Assembly (NCBI GenBank): GCA_030847615.1
Contig: JAUMIR010000001.1
Coordinates: 439,696,687-439,760,686, forward strand
Length of the DNA stretch: 64,000 nucleotides
Direction: 5' to 3'
Origin: Gambelia wislizenii
Taxonomy: Eukaryota; Chordata; Lepidosauria; Squamata; Crotaphytidae
The position numbers and the translations under genes are program-made. Shown piece by piece: positions 45,113 through 57,227 of this stretch; the first letter of the stretch is position 1; each line of letters begins with the position of its first letter. The notes beneath the pieces were generated by a model. That model was not told where the DNA came from and did not search any database. It worked only from the letters and a program-made list of their open reading frames with translations.

Positions 45113-45807
45113 TGCAGGTCAGCAACAAATCACAGCTTCCTTAAATAAGACACAAACAACCAATAATTGGCAGGAAAAGTCACAGTTTTATTAGTTACAG
45201 CTGTGGAGGCTTGGCAGTAGCATGTGCCTGGATCCAAACATCAGTTGACCCAAGTGCCAGTTGATATGAGCCAAACACCAACCCACCTGCTGGGAAATAC
45301 CTGGGATAACAGTACTGGAATGCTATTTGGGCAGAAGCTGCTGCGTGTTTCCCTGCCACCAAGCAGTGAGGTTGCAGCCCCCTGCCCCTGAGGTGGACAT
45401 AACTGCCCCATACCTCTTCACCAGGATCTCAGAACAGAACCTCCAGCCAATTACATAAGGGGCAGCCTGCCCTTTATCTTCTTCAAATGGATCTGGTCAC
45501 ATGGCACAACCACCTAAAGTTGTGACAAAGTAAGATTAGTGCAATAAGAAAAGTATAACCAAGCAGTATAGCTCTAGGGTGAGTGCATGGGGATGAAGTC
45601 CAACAATGGTCTGAGTCTGAGAACAATGTGGACCTGCATATATACCAGGGAGGCGGACCTGAGGGGAAATGTCCCTCTGACTTCTGCAGATCCTGTCTGA
45701 GCGTGATTGGTTTTTCTTCCTGCCCTTTGAGTAGGCTACTCTAGGGTTCTTGAGAGTTCTGGCTAGCAAAATGGTGTCCAACTGAAGCCTCCCCACTGTG
45801 ACCTGCA
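45113..45807 (-). repeat. Solo LTR (unclassified)
   Basis: 695 bp bounded by the inverted pair tgcaggtca / tgacctgca (TG...CA). On the minus strand it has a TATA box (ggtatatatgcagg) and a downstream aataaaac polyadenylation signal in the order expected of an LTR. No matching target duplication was found at the edges. Confidence 0.55.
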
Positions 45808-46313
45808 AATTCTTTGTCCTGGTAACTCAGGAAAGGCTATTCTATTGTGGTAAGGAAAGCTGGTAGCTCTGTTGGGTTCTAGAGTACAGTATACATAGTC
45901 TTGTGGAAGTAATTATAATTGCTTGTCTCTTTATTTTTAGTACCCATTAGGGTAATCTGCATTTGTATTCAAGTGGATATGCACGTGTCCATTCTTGCAG
46001 AACCACAGTGATTCACTTTAAGACATGTGCACAAATAGTTGGCATTCCTCTCTCTATTTAGTCACACTGTGAATAAACTTAGGTGTTTGTGTGTGTATTA
46101 AATGTAAATTAATTGTTGAATGTAATTATTGCTAATTGGGATCCCCTATTTTGTACTACTATTTTCTTTTCTTTTTTTATGAAGACTGTTAGAAAGAGCA
46201 TTTAGAACAGATATACTTCTCAGTCAGAACTTTATTGAAAGGTCATAAACTTCACTCACAATATTATGAACAAGGTAAACTTGCAGTGAATTGCCATTTG
46301 GGGTGCTTCCGGA
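45808..46313. other. No gene recognised
   Basis: Intronic sequence with no named repeat seen. Confidence 0.35.
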
Positions 46314-46548
46314 TTGTTGTTGTTGTTGTGTGCCTTCCAGTTGTTTCCAACTTCTAGCAACCCTAAGGGCCCTTATCATGGGTTTTTCATGACAAGATTT
46401 GTTCAGAGGGGGTTTGCCTTTGACTTCCTCTGAGGCTGAGAGACTGTGATTTGCCCAAGGTCACCCAGTGGACTCCCATGCCTGATCATGGATCCAAACT
46501 CTAGTCTTGAGTCATAGCCCATCACTCAAAACATACTGACTCACTCCT
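46314..46548 (-). repeat. tRNA-derived SINE
   Basis: gttgtgtgccttccagttgt ... aggtcacccagtggactccc ... complement of the tRNA head near 46500-46548. Preceded by (gtt)n. Confidence 0.8.
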
Positions 46549-47589
46549 CAAAATTTTTCAAGTTCTACATTTTCTAGAAAACCTGCATCACTGTTGCTAG
46601 TGCTGGGAATCCTCTCTTTGGATTTCTTTTACATAATAAGGAAGACTAAATTCTGTTAACCCCAATTGGTGGGATAAGTGGGCTCTAGCTGGAAGGTTCA
46701 TGTGAACTCTAGCTACATACATATGAATTGTAAGGCAATTGCAAGATGGGAACTGAATCCCATCTTGGGAGAAAGGCGGGATATAAATTCAGTAAATAAA
46801 AATACATCCATAGCAGGTCAGTAATCACACATTGTGTCACATACAGACATGCTTTTGAGCAAACCTTGGAAAAGTAACCTTTTCCAACTAATTCCTAAAG
46901 TACCTGGGAGGGGGATTCTATGCATTGCAATAAAAAAGGTCACTTTTCCAGTCTCTGCTTTTGAAAGGATTGACCATGGTCTGCAACAGCACCCATTGGC
47001 CTGCAGAATGCAGGTTTAAAATCTCAAAAAAAGCCAGATTCAAAGCATGGATCCCAGGGCCAGCTGCACCACCCAGCACACACACACACAGCACTTGCCT
47101 CCCTCTCTCATATCTTCAACATGAATCACCCCCCCTTGGTATTTGGTACAATGATATCCTTTGTACTGATATTCTTTTCGTGTAATTTTTTCTTGCACAG
47201 TTCTAGGCACTTGAATAATTAGGTGAAAAATTCTTCTCACCAACCTCTTTTTCCTGTCTTGGCTTCCCCCCCTTTTTTTCTTCACCTCCATTCTGCTTTC
47301 TGCCCATCCCTCCTTCAGAGGATCACATGCTTTGGGGTGGGTTGGCTGGAACTATTAAGGCCATTTTTCTCAGGTGAGAAAGGCAAGGTCGGGGAGGAGA
47401 GTAGGTTTTAAGGTTTGGCAACACAGGACCAGTAAGGTCAGGTTGCTAAAGGAGATGTTCTCAGCTACTTTAACAATCCTGGTAAATCTGTCCCTACACT
47501 ACTTTGATTTCTTTCCAAACTTTGGCTGCAAACATTTTACATGTATCATAAGAAAGAGAGGAAGACAACACAATGAATTATCACTTTCT
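46549..47589. other. No gene recognised
   Basis: L2-like scrap at about 46765-46800 (gggagaaaggcgggatataa). A ca-repeat near 47080. No exon seen. Confidence 0.35.
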
Positions 47590-48545
47590 GAAGTCGAAGG
47601 CTTTCACGGCTGGCATCCATAGATTTTCCTTGTTTTTTTCCGGGCTGAGAGGACATGTTCTGGAAGAGTTTACTTGTGATGTTTCACCTGCATCTGTGGC
47701 TGGCATCTTCAGAGAATGGTTGGGTAGACGTGTTCGTGGAGTTTATATACTATGAACCCCTGTTGGGGAGTATATGTAAATTTGTGTATTTCAGTGGTTA
47801 GTTTCTGGGTGTACAAATGCAAGGAGGATTAGTGTCTGCTTGGCTAATGGTTGGTTGATAGTCCATTATCTGTTGGAAATCCCCCTGTCCCTGGGTGGAA
47901 TTCTTTTGTAGGTGTTGAGTTTTGATTCTATTGTTTTTCAAAACTAGAAGCCAGATTTTGTTTACTTTTAGGGTTTCTTCTTTCCTGTTGAAGTTGTCCA
48001 GGTGTTTGTGGATTTCAATAGCTTCTCTGTGCATTCTGACATTATAGTTGTTGGCCTGGTCCAGAATTTCTGTGTTTTTAAATAACATTTTGTGTCCAGG
48101 TTGGTTTATAACATGTTCTGCTACTGCTGATTTTTCTGGCTGGCCCAGTCTGCAGTGTCTTTCATGTTCCTTGATTCGCGTTTGCATACTGCGTTTAATG
48201 GTCCCTATTTAAACTTGTCCACAGCTGCATGGTATATAGTAAACTCCTGCAGGCAGCTATGAGAGAGTCTCTTTTGTCCTTCACTGCGTGTAGCATTTCT
48301 TGGATTTTCTTGGTTGGTCTGTAGATTGTTTGGAGGTTGTGTTTCCTCATCAGTTTCCCTATTCTGTCTGTGACTCCTTTCATGTATGGTAAAAATACTT
48401 TCCCTTTGGGTGGCTGTTTTTCTTCATTCCTGTGGTTTTTTTCTGGGTTTGGCTGCTCTTGTGATGTCTGATCTGGAGTTACCATTAGCCTGTAGGGCCC
48501 AGTTTAGGTGCCTCAGTTCATCCTCTGGGTAGTGGGGTTCGCAGA
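47590..48545 (-). mobile_element. Penelope-like element 3' part (GIY-YIG region and terminal repeat)
   Basis: The minus-strand coding at 48485-47798 is broken near 48190: KGKVFLPYMKGVTDRIGKL, RHNLQTIYRPTKKIQEML, then TRIKEHERHCRLGQPEKSAV, AEHVINQPGHKMLFKNTEIL and REAIEIHKHLDNFNR. This is the C-terminal GIY-YIG endonuclease region of Penelope-like elements; the GIY/YIG core itself (near 48230) is degraded. The terminal repeat follows at about 47600-47830. Antisense to PRORP. Confidence 0.85.
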
Positions 48546-48559
48546 TCCTTTTTGTGCAG

Positions 48560-49331
48560 TCTACCAATGTTTTTTATTGTGCTTCTTTTTTGTCCTGGGT
48601 GATGATTGGAGTTCTTGTGTAGATATCTGTCCATGGGGGTGGGTGGGTTCATAAATAAATAATATGCAATAGATTGGCACAGTTAAGTTCTTTATGTAAT
48701 CAGCCAGAGCAAATGAACATGAATATGGTATATGCAATGCACTAGGTGAACATGACAGAAAGGATTTAGCCCGCAAATTACAAAAAGTAATGTCCTGAAG
48801 TCTTTGTTTAACTGTTTTTAAGGCTGTGTTATAATCCAGGTTTAGAAGGAAGGATGGTGAAAGCCCAATTGTGGTTGCTTTTTTAGCAATGTACTTGGAC
48901 CATCTGCTTTCATAAGTGTCCATTGCAAGATGTCTATGTAGACCCTTACCATGCACGAAGAGTATGGCTCTAAGCCAAAGTTTCATGCTGTCTGCTAAGC
49001 CCTCATAGAAGGAGGGCTTTCCCACCTTTGAAGCATTAAAACCGAATTAGCAACACATATTGGCATCTGATGGAGGGCCCTTAAGAATTTGGCATGAAAA
49101 TTATCTAGCTCAGTTGAACCCCTCAATCCAAATTGCAGCTCTAAATAACAATGTAGCCATAATCTTAGCATTGTAGACCTTAAAAGCAGCAGGTACATAA
49201 TGTTTCCCCTTGGTGTGAATTTTTAAAAAATGGCTGAGTTGTAACCTAGGGCTTTGCTAATTGCTGCCGATCTTTGGAAGGACCATAAGATTTTATGATG
49301 AAAAACAAGCCCAAGATATTGAAAGCTTCTG
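48560..49331 (-). mobile_element. LINE fragment downstream of CR1 insertion
   Basis: The minus strand reads FQYLGLVFHHKILWSFQ, LHCYLELQFGLRGSTELDN, LRALHQMPICVANSVL, with stops. It continues the RT from 51312-51560 after the CR1. Clade not assigned. Confidence 0.6.
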
Positions 49332-51311
49332 ACCTAGAATCACAGAATTGTAGAGTTGGAAGAGACCACAAGAGCCATCCAATCCAACCCCCTGCCATGC
49401 AAGAATACACAATCAAAGCATCCCTGACAGATGGCTATCCAGCCTCTGTTTAAAGATCTCCAAGGAAGGAGACCCTACACACTCCGAGGGAGTGTGTTCC
49501 ACTGCCGAACAGCTCTGACTGTCAAAAAGTTCCTCCTAATGTTGAGGTGGAATCTCTGTTCCTGGAGCTTGCGTCCATTGTTCCGTGTTCTAGTCTCTGG
49601 AGCAGCAGAAAACAAGCTTGCTCCATCCTCAATGTGACACCCCTTCAAATACTTAAACAGGGCTATCATATCGCCTCTTAACCGTCTTTTTTCCAGGCTA
49701 AACATACCCAGCTCCCTAAGTCTCTCCTCATAAGGCATGGTTTCCAGACCTTTCACCATTTTAGTCGCCCTTCTCTGGACACGCTCCAATTTGTCAATAT
49801 CCTTTTTGAACTGTGGTGCCCAGAACTGGACACAGTATTCTAGGTGAGGCCTGACCAAGGCAGGATAGAGTGGCACTATTACTTCCCTTGATCTAGATAC
49901 TATACTTCTATTGATGCAGCCCAAAACTGCATTGGCCTTTTTAGCTGCCGCATCACACTGTTGACTCATGTTCAACTTGTGGTCTAATAGGACTCCTAGA
50001 TCCCTTTCGCATGTAGTCAGGTTCAGCCAGGTTTCCCCCATCCTATATCTATGCATTTCATTTTTCCACCCTAAGTGCAGTACTTTACATTTCTCCGTAT
50101 TGAATTTCATTTTGTTAGCTTTGGCCCAGCTCTCCAGTCTATCCAGGTCATTTTGAATTTTGATCCTGTCCTCTAGAGTATTAGCTACTCCTCCTAATTT
50201 GGTGTCATTTGCCAATTTGATAAGTATGCCCCTAATTCCCTCATCCAAGTCATTGATAAAGATGTTGAATAGCACTGGGCCCAGGACAGAACCCTGTGGC
50301 GCCCCACTGGTCATAGCTTTCCAAGACGAAGAGGAACCACTGCAGAGCACCCTTTGGGTTTGGCCGGTCAACCAATTACAAATCCATTGAACAGTTAACT
50401 TGTCTAGCCCACATTTTACAAGCTTGTTTGCAGGAATGTCATGGGGAACCTTGTTGAAGGCCTTACTGAAATCAAGGTATGTGATGTCCACAGCATTCCC
50501 TTCATCTACCAAGCTGGTCATTTTATAAAAAAAAAGAGATCAGATTAGTCTGGCATGACTTGTTTCTCTGAAACCCATGTTGACTTTTTGTGATTATGGC
50601 ATTGCCTTCTAAATGTTCACAGACTCTCTGTTTAATGATATGCTCTAGAATCTTCCCTGGTATTGATGTCAGACTAACTGGACAATAATGGTTGGGATCT
50701 TCTTTTTTCCCCTTTTTCAAGATGGGGACAATGTTTGCCCTCCTCCAGTCTGCTGGGACTTCTCCTGTTCTCCAGGAGTTCTCAAAGATTATTGCCAATG
50801 GCTCTGAGGTTACGTTTGCTAGCTCTTTTAATACTCTTGGATGTAGTTCATCTGGTCCTGGAGATTTAAATTCATTTAGATTAAGAAGGTATTCCTGTAC
50901 TACCTCTTTGCTTATTCTGTGCTGGATTTCCCCTATTGTGTCCTCTGTCCCATTATCCTCAGGTTGATCATCCTTTTTCCTTTTCTGAAAACACTGAGGC
51001 AAAGAAGGTGTTGAGTAATTCTACCTTTTGTCTGTCCCCTGTTAGCATTTTGCCATCTTCTCCACGTAGTGGCCCTACCATTTCCTTCTTCCTCCTTTTG
51101 CTGTGGACATACCCCCAAAAACTCTTTTTATTGTTCTTAACCTCGCTAGCAAGCCTGAGCTCATTCTGTGCTTTAGCTTTTCTGACTTTACTCCTACACG
51201 TGTTCACTATCTGTTTGAATTCTTCTTTGGTGATTTCCCCCTTTTTCCATTTCCTATACATGTACCGTTTAAAACTTAGCTCCGTTGAAACTTCTTTAGT
51301 CATCCAGCTCC
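49332..51311 (-). mobile_element. CR1 LINE, 5' truncated
   Basis: Minus-strand coding: [20 protein letters not shown], then KSPGPDELHPRVLKELAN, GFQRNKSCQTNLISF, then after a break VDITYLDFSKAFNKVPHD, SGAPQGSVLGPVLFNIFIND and EYCVQFWAPQFKKDIDKLE. The catalytic box, usually Y-A-D-D, reads KLANDTKLG. The 3' end in plus coordinates is cctagaatcacagaattgta, the conserved CR1 terminus. Inserted in another LINE, with imperfect 12-13 bp flanks attgaaagcttct and attgaaagttct. Confidence 0.9.
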
Positions 51312-51960
51312 ATTGAAAGTTCTTTAGTCAGGGGACAGCCATTTAAACTCCAACTAGATATTGTAAATTTCCTTTCAAAAACAAGAATTTTAGATTTTGC
51401 AGTATTTATCTTCTGTTCATTGTCAGAGCAATAATCTGAAAATTTCCCTAATAGAAGTTTAAGCCCCTTTCCAGATCTTGAAAGAATTACAGTGTCATCA
51501 GCATAAAGCATAACAGGGATTTTCTTATTACCTAATTTTAATGTCATTCTGACCGATTCTGGCATTTAAATCCCCTAATAAATAAAAATATGCTGTAGGG
51601 TACTTTGTATTCAGGAATAGGAAATAATGCTCAATTTCGAGCCAACTGTCCTCTATTATAACCAAATAGAAGACAATCTGAGCCATGTTGAAGCCTTCCC
51701 CTCTAAGGGGCCCTGTGAAGACCCTTTTTTCCTCTCTGCCTAAAGTGCACATCATTGAAGTGGAGATAAACCCAACCATTGGGAGAAACCCAATGGCAGC
51801 TATACCTGAACTAACCACTGCATCTGACCATTGCAATTCTCCAGATTTTGCTAGGTCAAAATATTCAGCAAATGAAAGCAGTGAAATTGAATCAACCAGC
51901 CAGGGAATTTGACAGTTGGCCTTCTCCGTAGTCTCTTTGCCTAAGACTAATCTCCTGGGA
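51312..51960 (-). mobile_element. LINE fragment (endonuclease joined to RT by deletion)
   Basis: The minus strand has an endonuclease end (AYFYLLGDLNARIGQND near 51550) running straight into an RT block (KIPVMLYADDTVILSRS near 51500), so the first part of the RT is missing. It is the upstream part of the LINE at 48560-49331. Confidence 0.6.
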
Positions 51961-52990
51961 TATTTCAGGTTGGGCTAGCAAAAGTGGTAACATCTTCTTT
52001 TTTCAATATATTAGTCAATTTGACATTATCTTGCTCCAAGAAACCTGGGTTAATAGTAACATGAATTTGAAAGGTTTTGACTCTTTACCCTAGAAGCTAT
52101 CTAGGTAAATAAGAAGGGGAGGGCATGTGGTAGTCTTGCTGTGTTGGTTGCCAGTGCTATGACAGCAAAGGTTACGCTGCTTGAGAGGTATGACCATTTG
52201 GCACTGGGGATATTTATTCAGTTACCATTTTATGACATTATTGTACTAATGGTTTATATCACCCAATTAGTGCCTAAGCCATAATAGAGGACAGTTGGCT
52301 CGAAATTGAGCATTATTTCCTATTCCTGAATACAAAATACCCTACGGCATATTTTTATTTATTAGGGGATTTAAATGCCAGAATCGGTCAGAATGACATT
52401 GAATTGGAAGCAAAATTCCCAATTCTTATAGAACTAAAAGAAGCATGTTTTTTTCCTCCTAGGATTTCCAAGGATAAGATATCAAACTTTTCTGGGTTTT
52501 GTCTGGCTCAATTTATGAATAGGTTGGATTTACTTTTGTTAAAGGTGTTGCTCAGGATGACATCCTGGGTGAATATACTTTTATGAACTCTTTTGGTTTT
52601 AGTACGATAGATTATTGTTTGATCTCAAGGAATGCTTACTGATCAATTCTACACTTCGGTGTGGATGCCAGAATAGAAAGTGACCATCAGCCTTTAGTGC
52701 TTACTATAGCGATTGAAGGTAGTGTAAAGTGGTTTCCTCAACTCCACCCTTTAAAAGAAAGTAAAGGTCATCTTTACTTACTTACCTAAATGGTCATAGG
52801 AGTTGGAGGGATTAATGAAGCGGAAATTGGCTTCATACGCAGTATGGTTTTTCTGATCTAAAATAATGATGGTGGATTCCCCTATAATGCAGATAGAGTC
52901 CTATGAAAATCTGATCCAACTGTTTCAAGAGGATTTAACATGTAAACTTAATCCTCAAAAGTGTGAAGCTAAGCATTTTAACCATTTAGG
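51961..52990 (+). mobile_element. Same LINE family, endonuclease region, opposite strand
   Basis: Plus strand: FDIILLQETWVNSNMNLKG near 52020 and, with a small deletion, the region 52275-52410 that is the reverse complement of 51534-51665 (tatttattaggggatttaa). Head-to-head arrangement with the minus-strand part. Confidence 0.55.
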
Positions 52991-54408
52991 TAAGACTTGG
53001 TTTGTAATGGTAGCTAATTGTCACCTTCCACTAATTTGTTAGTTAGGTAGGCAAAGGAGCGCAGTGACAGTTTAATGAACCATTAATACAGTTCTATTTC
53101 CTTCCCCCTGTCAGCATTCTACTTTTAAAATCAAACCTTAATTTTACTGAAATTAATTTCAATTCAGTTTAATTAACTTTTTTCCAAATACGTTCTAAAA
53201 AAATCTCATTAAAAAATTAGTCTCTTTGTACCTAGATATGTCAGAGCTTCCCCTCTAAGGGGCCCAGATATGTCACTACTTTCACAGAGAAGCATTTAAG
53301 GGTTTGTGCTAACCTTCTAATTCTCAGGTCTTTTGGTTACAACATCTGATCAGCCACTATTAGAAATAGGATGTTGGACTGATTAGGTCTTTGGTCTGAT
53401 CCAGCAGCTTGATTTGCAGCTTGATTTAAATTATTTACCAAGTAATAAAATATCTAGCAATTTCCTTGTTTTGATGGTGCTGTTATGGTGCATCACTGAA
53501 CTCCTGGCGACTGGTAGATGAATCTGGGTGACTTCAGTCATCTTCTTGCATATCATCATTCCCTTTTAATCCAGTTTCTTTATTGTCGTCTACCCAGTTT
53601 GATTCCCTCTTCACCCTTCCTCACTATCTTCCCCATGTCCCTTTTATTCCATATTGACCTAGGGTTGGCATCCTTTTGGTTTTTCAAAAAAGGCTGTTTT
53701 GAACACTGGCAAAGCAGACTGAGACCCCTCTCAAAGCAAATGTATCCAGATTTATTTATTCAATTTTACAAGGGCCCTCAAGGCATCTTGTAGATAGTAA
53801 TCTTACATGTAATCTAATCCTATGTTTGGCAATAATAATACATATAAACAGGTACACACATGGTGTTTCTAATTTAACTAACACAATTACTAACTATTGA
53901 AGCCAATAAAACATAAAGCAGAATTTAAAATATAAATGAAATAGTGACAGATTTATAAAAGATTATCAATTCACTAAAGCCCTCTAAAGTAAACAAGTGT
54001 AATCCAGTTTTTTAACACGGTATGCAAGCCTGTAGACTTCCACAATGAGGATTTAACAACTAAAACAACTCTAGCTTTTTATATTGACCAGCCTAAAAAA
54101 ACAAGGAAAAGGTTTTATGGTACCTTTAAGCCTAACCAATTTATTTCAGCATAAGCTTTCATGACAGTCTACTTTTCTTTGTTAAAAAATTTGGAGTAGG
54201 CCCACTCAAATGACTTCAACTTGTAAGAGAGCTCATATAGAAGATGACTCATAGTAGGTGGTGGTAGTTCCTAAGGTCTCTGTACAGTCACAGAATAGGT
54301 ATAATTTGGGGGAGAGCGTCACTGGATTGCACTGTCCCTGATTAGTCAAAAAGAGAGATAGTTATGTTGGCCATAAGAAAAACAAAAAGTATCCGTATTT
54401 GGACTGTA
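52991..54408. other. No gene; short repeat scraps
   Basis: A scrap at 54108-54185 (ggtacctttaagcctaacc, agcataagctttcatg) matches the repeat at 25865-26020. Otherwise unrecognised. Confidence 0.35.
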
Positions 54409-54620
54409 CAGTGAGCCTTTGGTATCTGCTGTGGTTTGGTTCCAGGACCCCCTGTGGATACCAAAATCTGTGGCTGTTCAAGTCCCATTATATAGAATGG
54501 TGTAGTAAAATGTGTCCCTTATATAAAATGGCAAAATCAAGGTGTGTTTTTTGGAATTTTTAAAAAAATATTTTGAAGTCATGGATGCAGAATGCATCCG
54601 TAGATACAGAGGGCTGGCTG
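54409..54620. mobile_element. Tigger-like MITE
   Basis: TA flanks at 54407-54408 and 54621-54622; contains ggttccaggaccccctgt and ggataccaaaatctgtgg. Confidence 0.75.
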
Positions 54621-54639
54621 TATCTTCATTAGGGCAACT

Positions 54640-55522
54640 CCTCAACAAACAAGATGGTAAACAAAGCAAAAAAGTTTGTTGGCAGGGGAAGGAGGAGCTC
54701 TTATTCAAGTCTTGGAGCCCGTAACTAGTATAATCCTATGATGGATAGATGCCTAACCTGAAGGTTAGGCATCTGGGCTCTATCAGATACTGAGATGCTT
54801 TCAGGCTGCTTCTTGGACTCTTCCCAAGGGCTGCTGTGATGGAGAAACAGTCAATCTTACGTTTTTGAAAATCTAAAATCCACCTATTTTAGAACCACCT
54901 CCTTCCTTAATCCAAACAAATAGGTTCATTGTTGGCTGGAAAACAAAAACAAAAATAAATTAGACAGTTTTTATATTAACAAAGTTGGAGATAATTTTAG
55001 ATGTCATATTACTCTATACCTGAGTACAGTAATATGCCCATGGCTATCTCCTTTGGTTTTTGCCAGGTCTAACCTGATTCTTTTAATTTTAAAAAACTAA
55101 TAATTGAAAGGCCAATATGTTTCAAATTGGGGCACCAGGCTCCATAGCCTTCTATATTTCTGAGAATGACTCCAGGCTTCATGGGGACCCAAGAGGCATT
55201 CTTTTTTGTTAGTAAAGAGGAGTGTCTGTTTGTGTCCCTGTCTCCACTGTAGCTTCAGGACCATGAAACCTACACACATGAAACTTAAATTTCCTACTGA
55301 GGGAGCTCTTGTGGTGTGCATCTTGGAGTTATTTGTGTGCTTTTTTAAGGATTAAATGATTTTAGGTGATTTAAATCTGTCTGTAGACTGCAGTACTATC
55401 CAAGGAAGCAGACTTCCCTAACCAAAAGGCTTCAAAAAGTTGAGAGAGAAAAGAGGATCCTGTTGCCTGGTAAGGGGGAAGGTAGGAGAAAGTCTGAGCA
55501 CAGGGAAAGTTTCAGTCAGCAC

Positions 55523-55562
<40 letters not shown>

Positions 55563-55883
55563 AAAAGGTGGGTGCTGGAGAGAAGAGAGAGAGCAGAAGG
55601 GAAGACAAAAGAGCAGCATGGTTAGGGAAAAACAGTGGGCAGATGAGAAGTGGGGGGAGAGAGAAAGAGAGAGTTAGCACATAGCTGGTGAATAAGGGGA
55701 GAGAAAGATTATTTAGCTCTGGGAAAGAGACCACCCGCAGGGGGATGTGAGGGGAGAAGATGACCATCTGGGTCAGTGAGTGGCTAGGTGGGTTAGAGGA
55801 GAAAGAAAGAGTGCCTTGGTGAATGAGAAAGAAAGAACACTAGTTTGTATTTTGTGAAGTGGACATTTTGTCATTGTTTGTGT
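54640..55883. other. No gene; GA-rich tract
   Basis: (ga)n microsatellite at about 55525-55560 in a purine-rich block 55440-55850. ORFs there are low-complexity. Confidence 0.5.
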
Positions 55884-55978
55884 GAGGGTTCAAGTTGCCT
55901 GTTGACTTATAGTGACCTCATGAATTCCACAGAGTTTTCTTAGGCAAGGAATAGCGATAGTTTTGTCACAGGTTATAC
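55884..55978 (-). repeat. 5S-rRNA-derived SINE, 3' half
   Basis: gttgcctgttgacttatagt, cctcatgaattccacagag and ttcttaggcaaggaat match the SINE body in reverse; the 5S head is missing. Confidence 0.6.
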
Positions 55979-56332
55979 CTCTATTGCAGATGTATAGGAG
56001 CCATTTTGTGAACGCATCCACACCATACTCTCAAAATTCTGAATGTACACATAATTCCAAAAAGTATGGGGACCCCGGGTATTCTAGGAATTTTGTCCAT
56101 CATACTGGTTGCCTGTCCATTCTATATGTTCAACAAGAAACTCTGGATCTCTTAGTTCTTGAGTAAGGTAGCAATGTGTCCTGCATTATGATGAAAGACC
56201 TCTGTTTGAAGGACTTATCTAAATCTAATTTAAATGTTTTTTAAAAATGAAGAAAAAGCTAGTGTTTGAAGTTGCCCATGAATACTTAGTATACCTGAAC
56301 AGCAGACAGAATAGGCAGACAATTCACCTAGG

Positions 56333-56780
56333 CCCATTCACGCTGCACAATTATAGTACTATTATTCCACTTTAATTGCCATGCTTCCAGCCTATGGAAT
56401 CCTGGGATTTGTAATTTGGTGAAGGACTAGAGTTCTTTTGCTGAGAATTCTAAATACCTTTATCTAAACTGCTAATCCCAGGATTCCATAGGATGAAACA
56501 AAGTCCCCTATCACACTACACTATTACAGTATTATATTCCACTTTAACTATCATGGCAACATACTTTGGAATTCAGGGTTTTGTAGTTTAGTGAGGCCCA
56601 AGAACTTTCTGGATGATAAGTCTAAATGTCCTTCCCTAAATTGCAGATCCCTGAATTCCATAGGATGTTGCCATGGCAGTTAAAGTGAAATATAGCACCA
56701 TTAACAGTGTAGTGTAATACGGGGCAAAGGCAGCTAAAGTGGAATAATAGCACCATAATTGTGTAATGTGAATGGGCTCC
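56333..56780. mobile_element. Nested fold-back MITEs
   Basis: Outer arms: cccattcacgctgcacaatt at 56335 and aattgtgtaatgtgaatggg near 56775, continuing tattattccactttaa / ttccacttt complement. Inside, about 56505-56725, a second copy of the same family is folded on itself (tattccactttaactatcat and atggcagttaaagtgaaata). Confidence 0.65.
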
Positions 56781-56831
56781 TGGTCACATTGAAGTGTATT
56801 ATATTTCTTTTTATAGTACTTTTTCTAAATA

Positions 56832-57225
56832 CAGTCAGACCTCCATATCCATGTGGGTTTTGTTCCCGGACTTACCCCTGGCTTTTCTTCGCAAACGAAG
56901 ATTCAGGAAGGACTCATCCCACGCTTTCTGCAAGCTCACTGATGACTAAAAAGGCCAATCTGAGATAAACAAGTCTGGTTGCAGAAAGCAGAAAGTATCC
57001 GGACTTACCACGGATACCGGAAACTGCAGCTAACAGTGAACCCTATTATGTTAAGGCTTCTAGTATAAACATACCATATAGTTGTGTTGCAGGATCTAGA
57101 AGATGCCTAGAGAGGACACCTCTCTAGGCATTCCTCAGGCATTTCTATGGTATGTGTCCCTATTTTGTGTCCTGCAGATAGCTGAAACCGCAGATATTGA
57201 TTTCATGGATACGGGGTTCTGACTG
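56832..57225. mobile_element. Tigger-like MITE with LINE fragment inserted
   Basis: Ends cagtcagacctccatatcc and ggatacggggttctgactg, TA on both sides (56830-56831, 57226-57227). Split by a 122-bp LINE 3' fragment. Confidence 0.75.
56877..56998 (-). mobile_element. Short LINE 3' insertion with 11-bp target duplication
   Basis: Perfect ccggacttacc at 56866-56876 and 56999-57009. The insert is the 3' end of the 61246-62949 family (ggcttttcttcgcaaacgaa, aaaaggccaatctgag). Confidence 0.85.
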
Positions 57226-57227
57226 TA

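Noticed and set aside
55463..55684. ORF rich in Arg-Glu repeats
   Set aside because: Translation of a (ga)n microsatellite.
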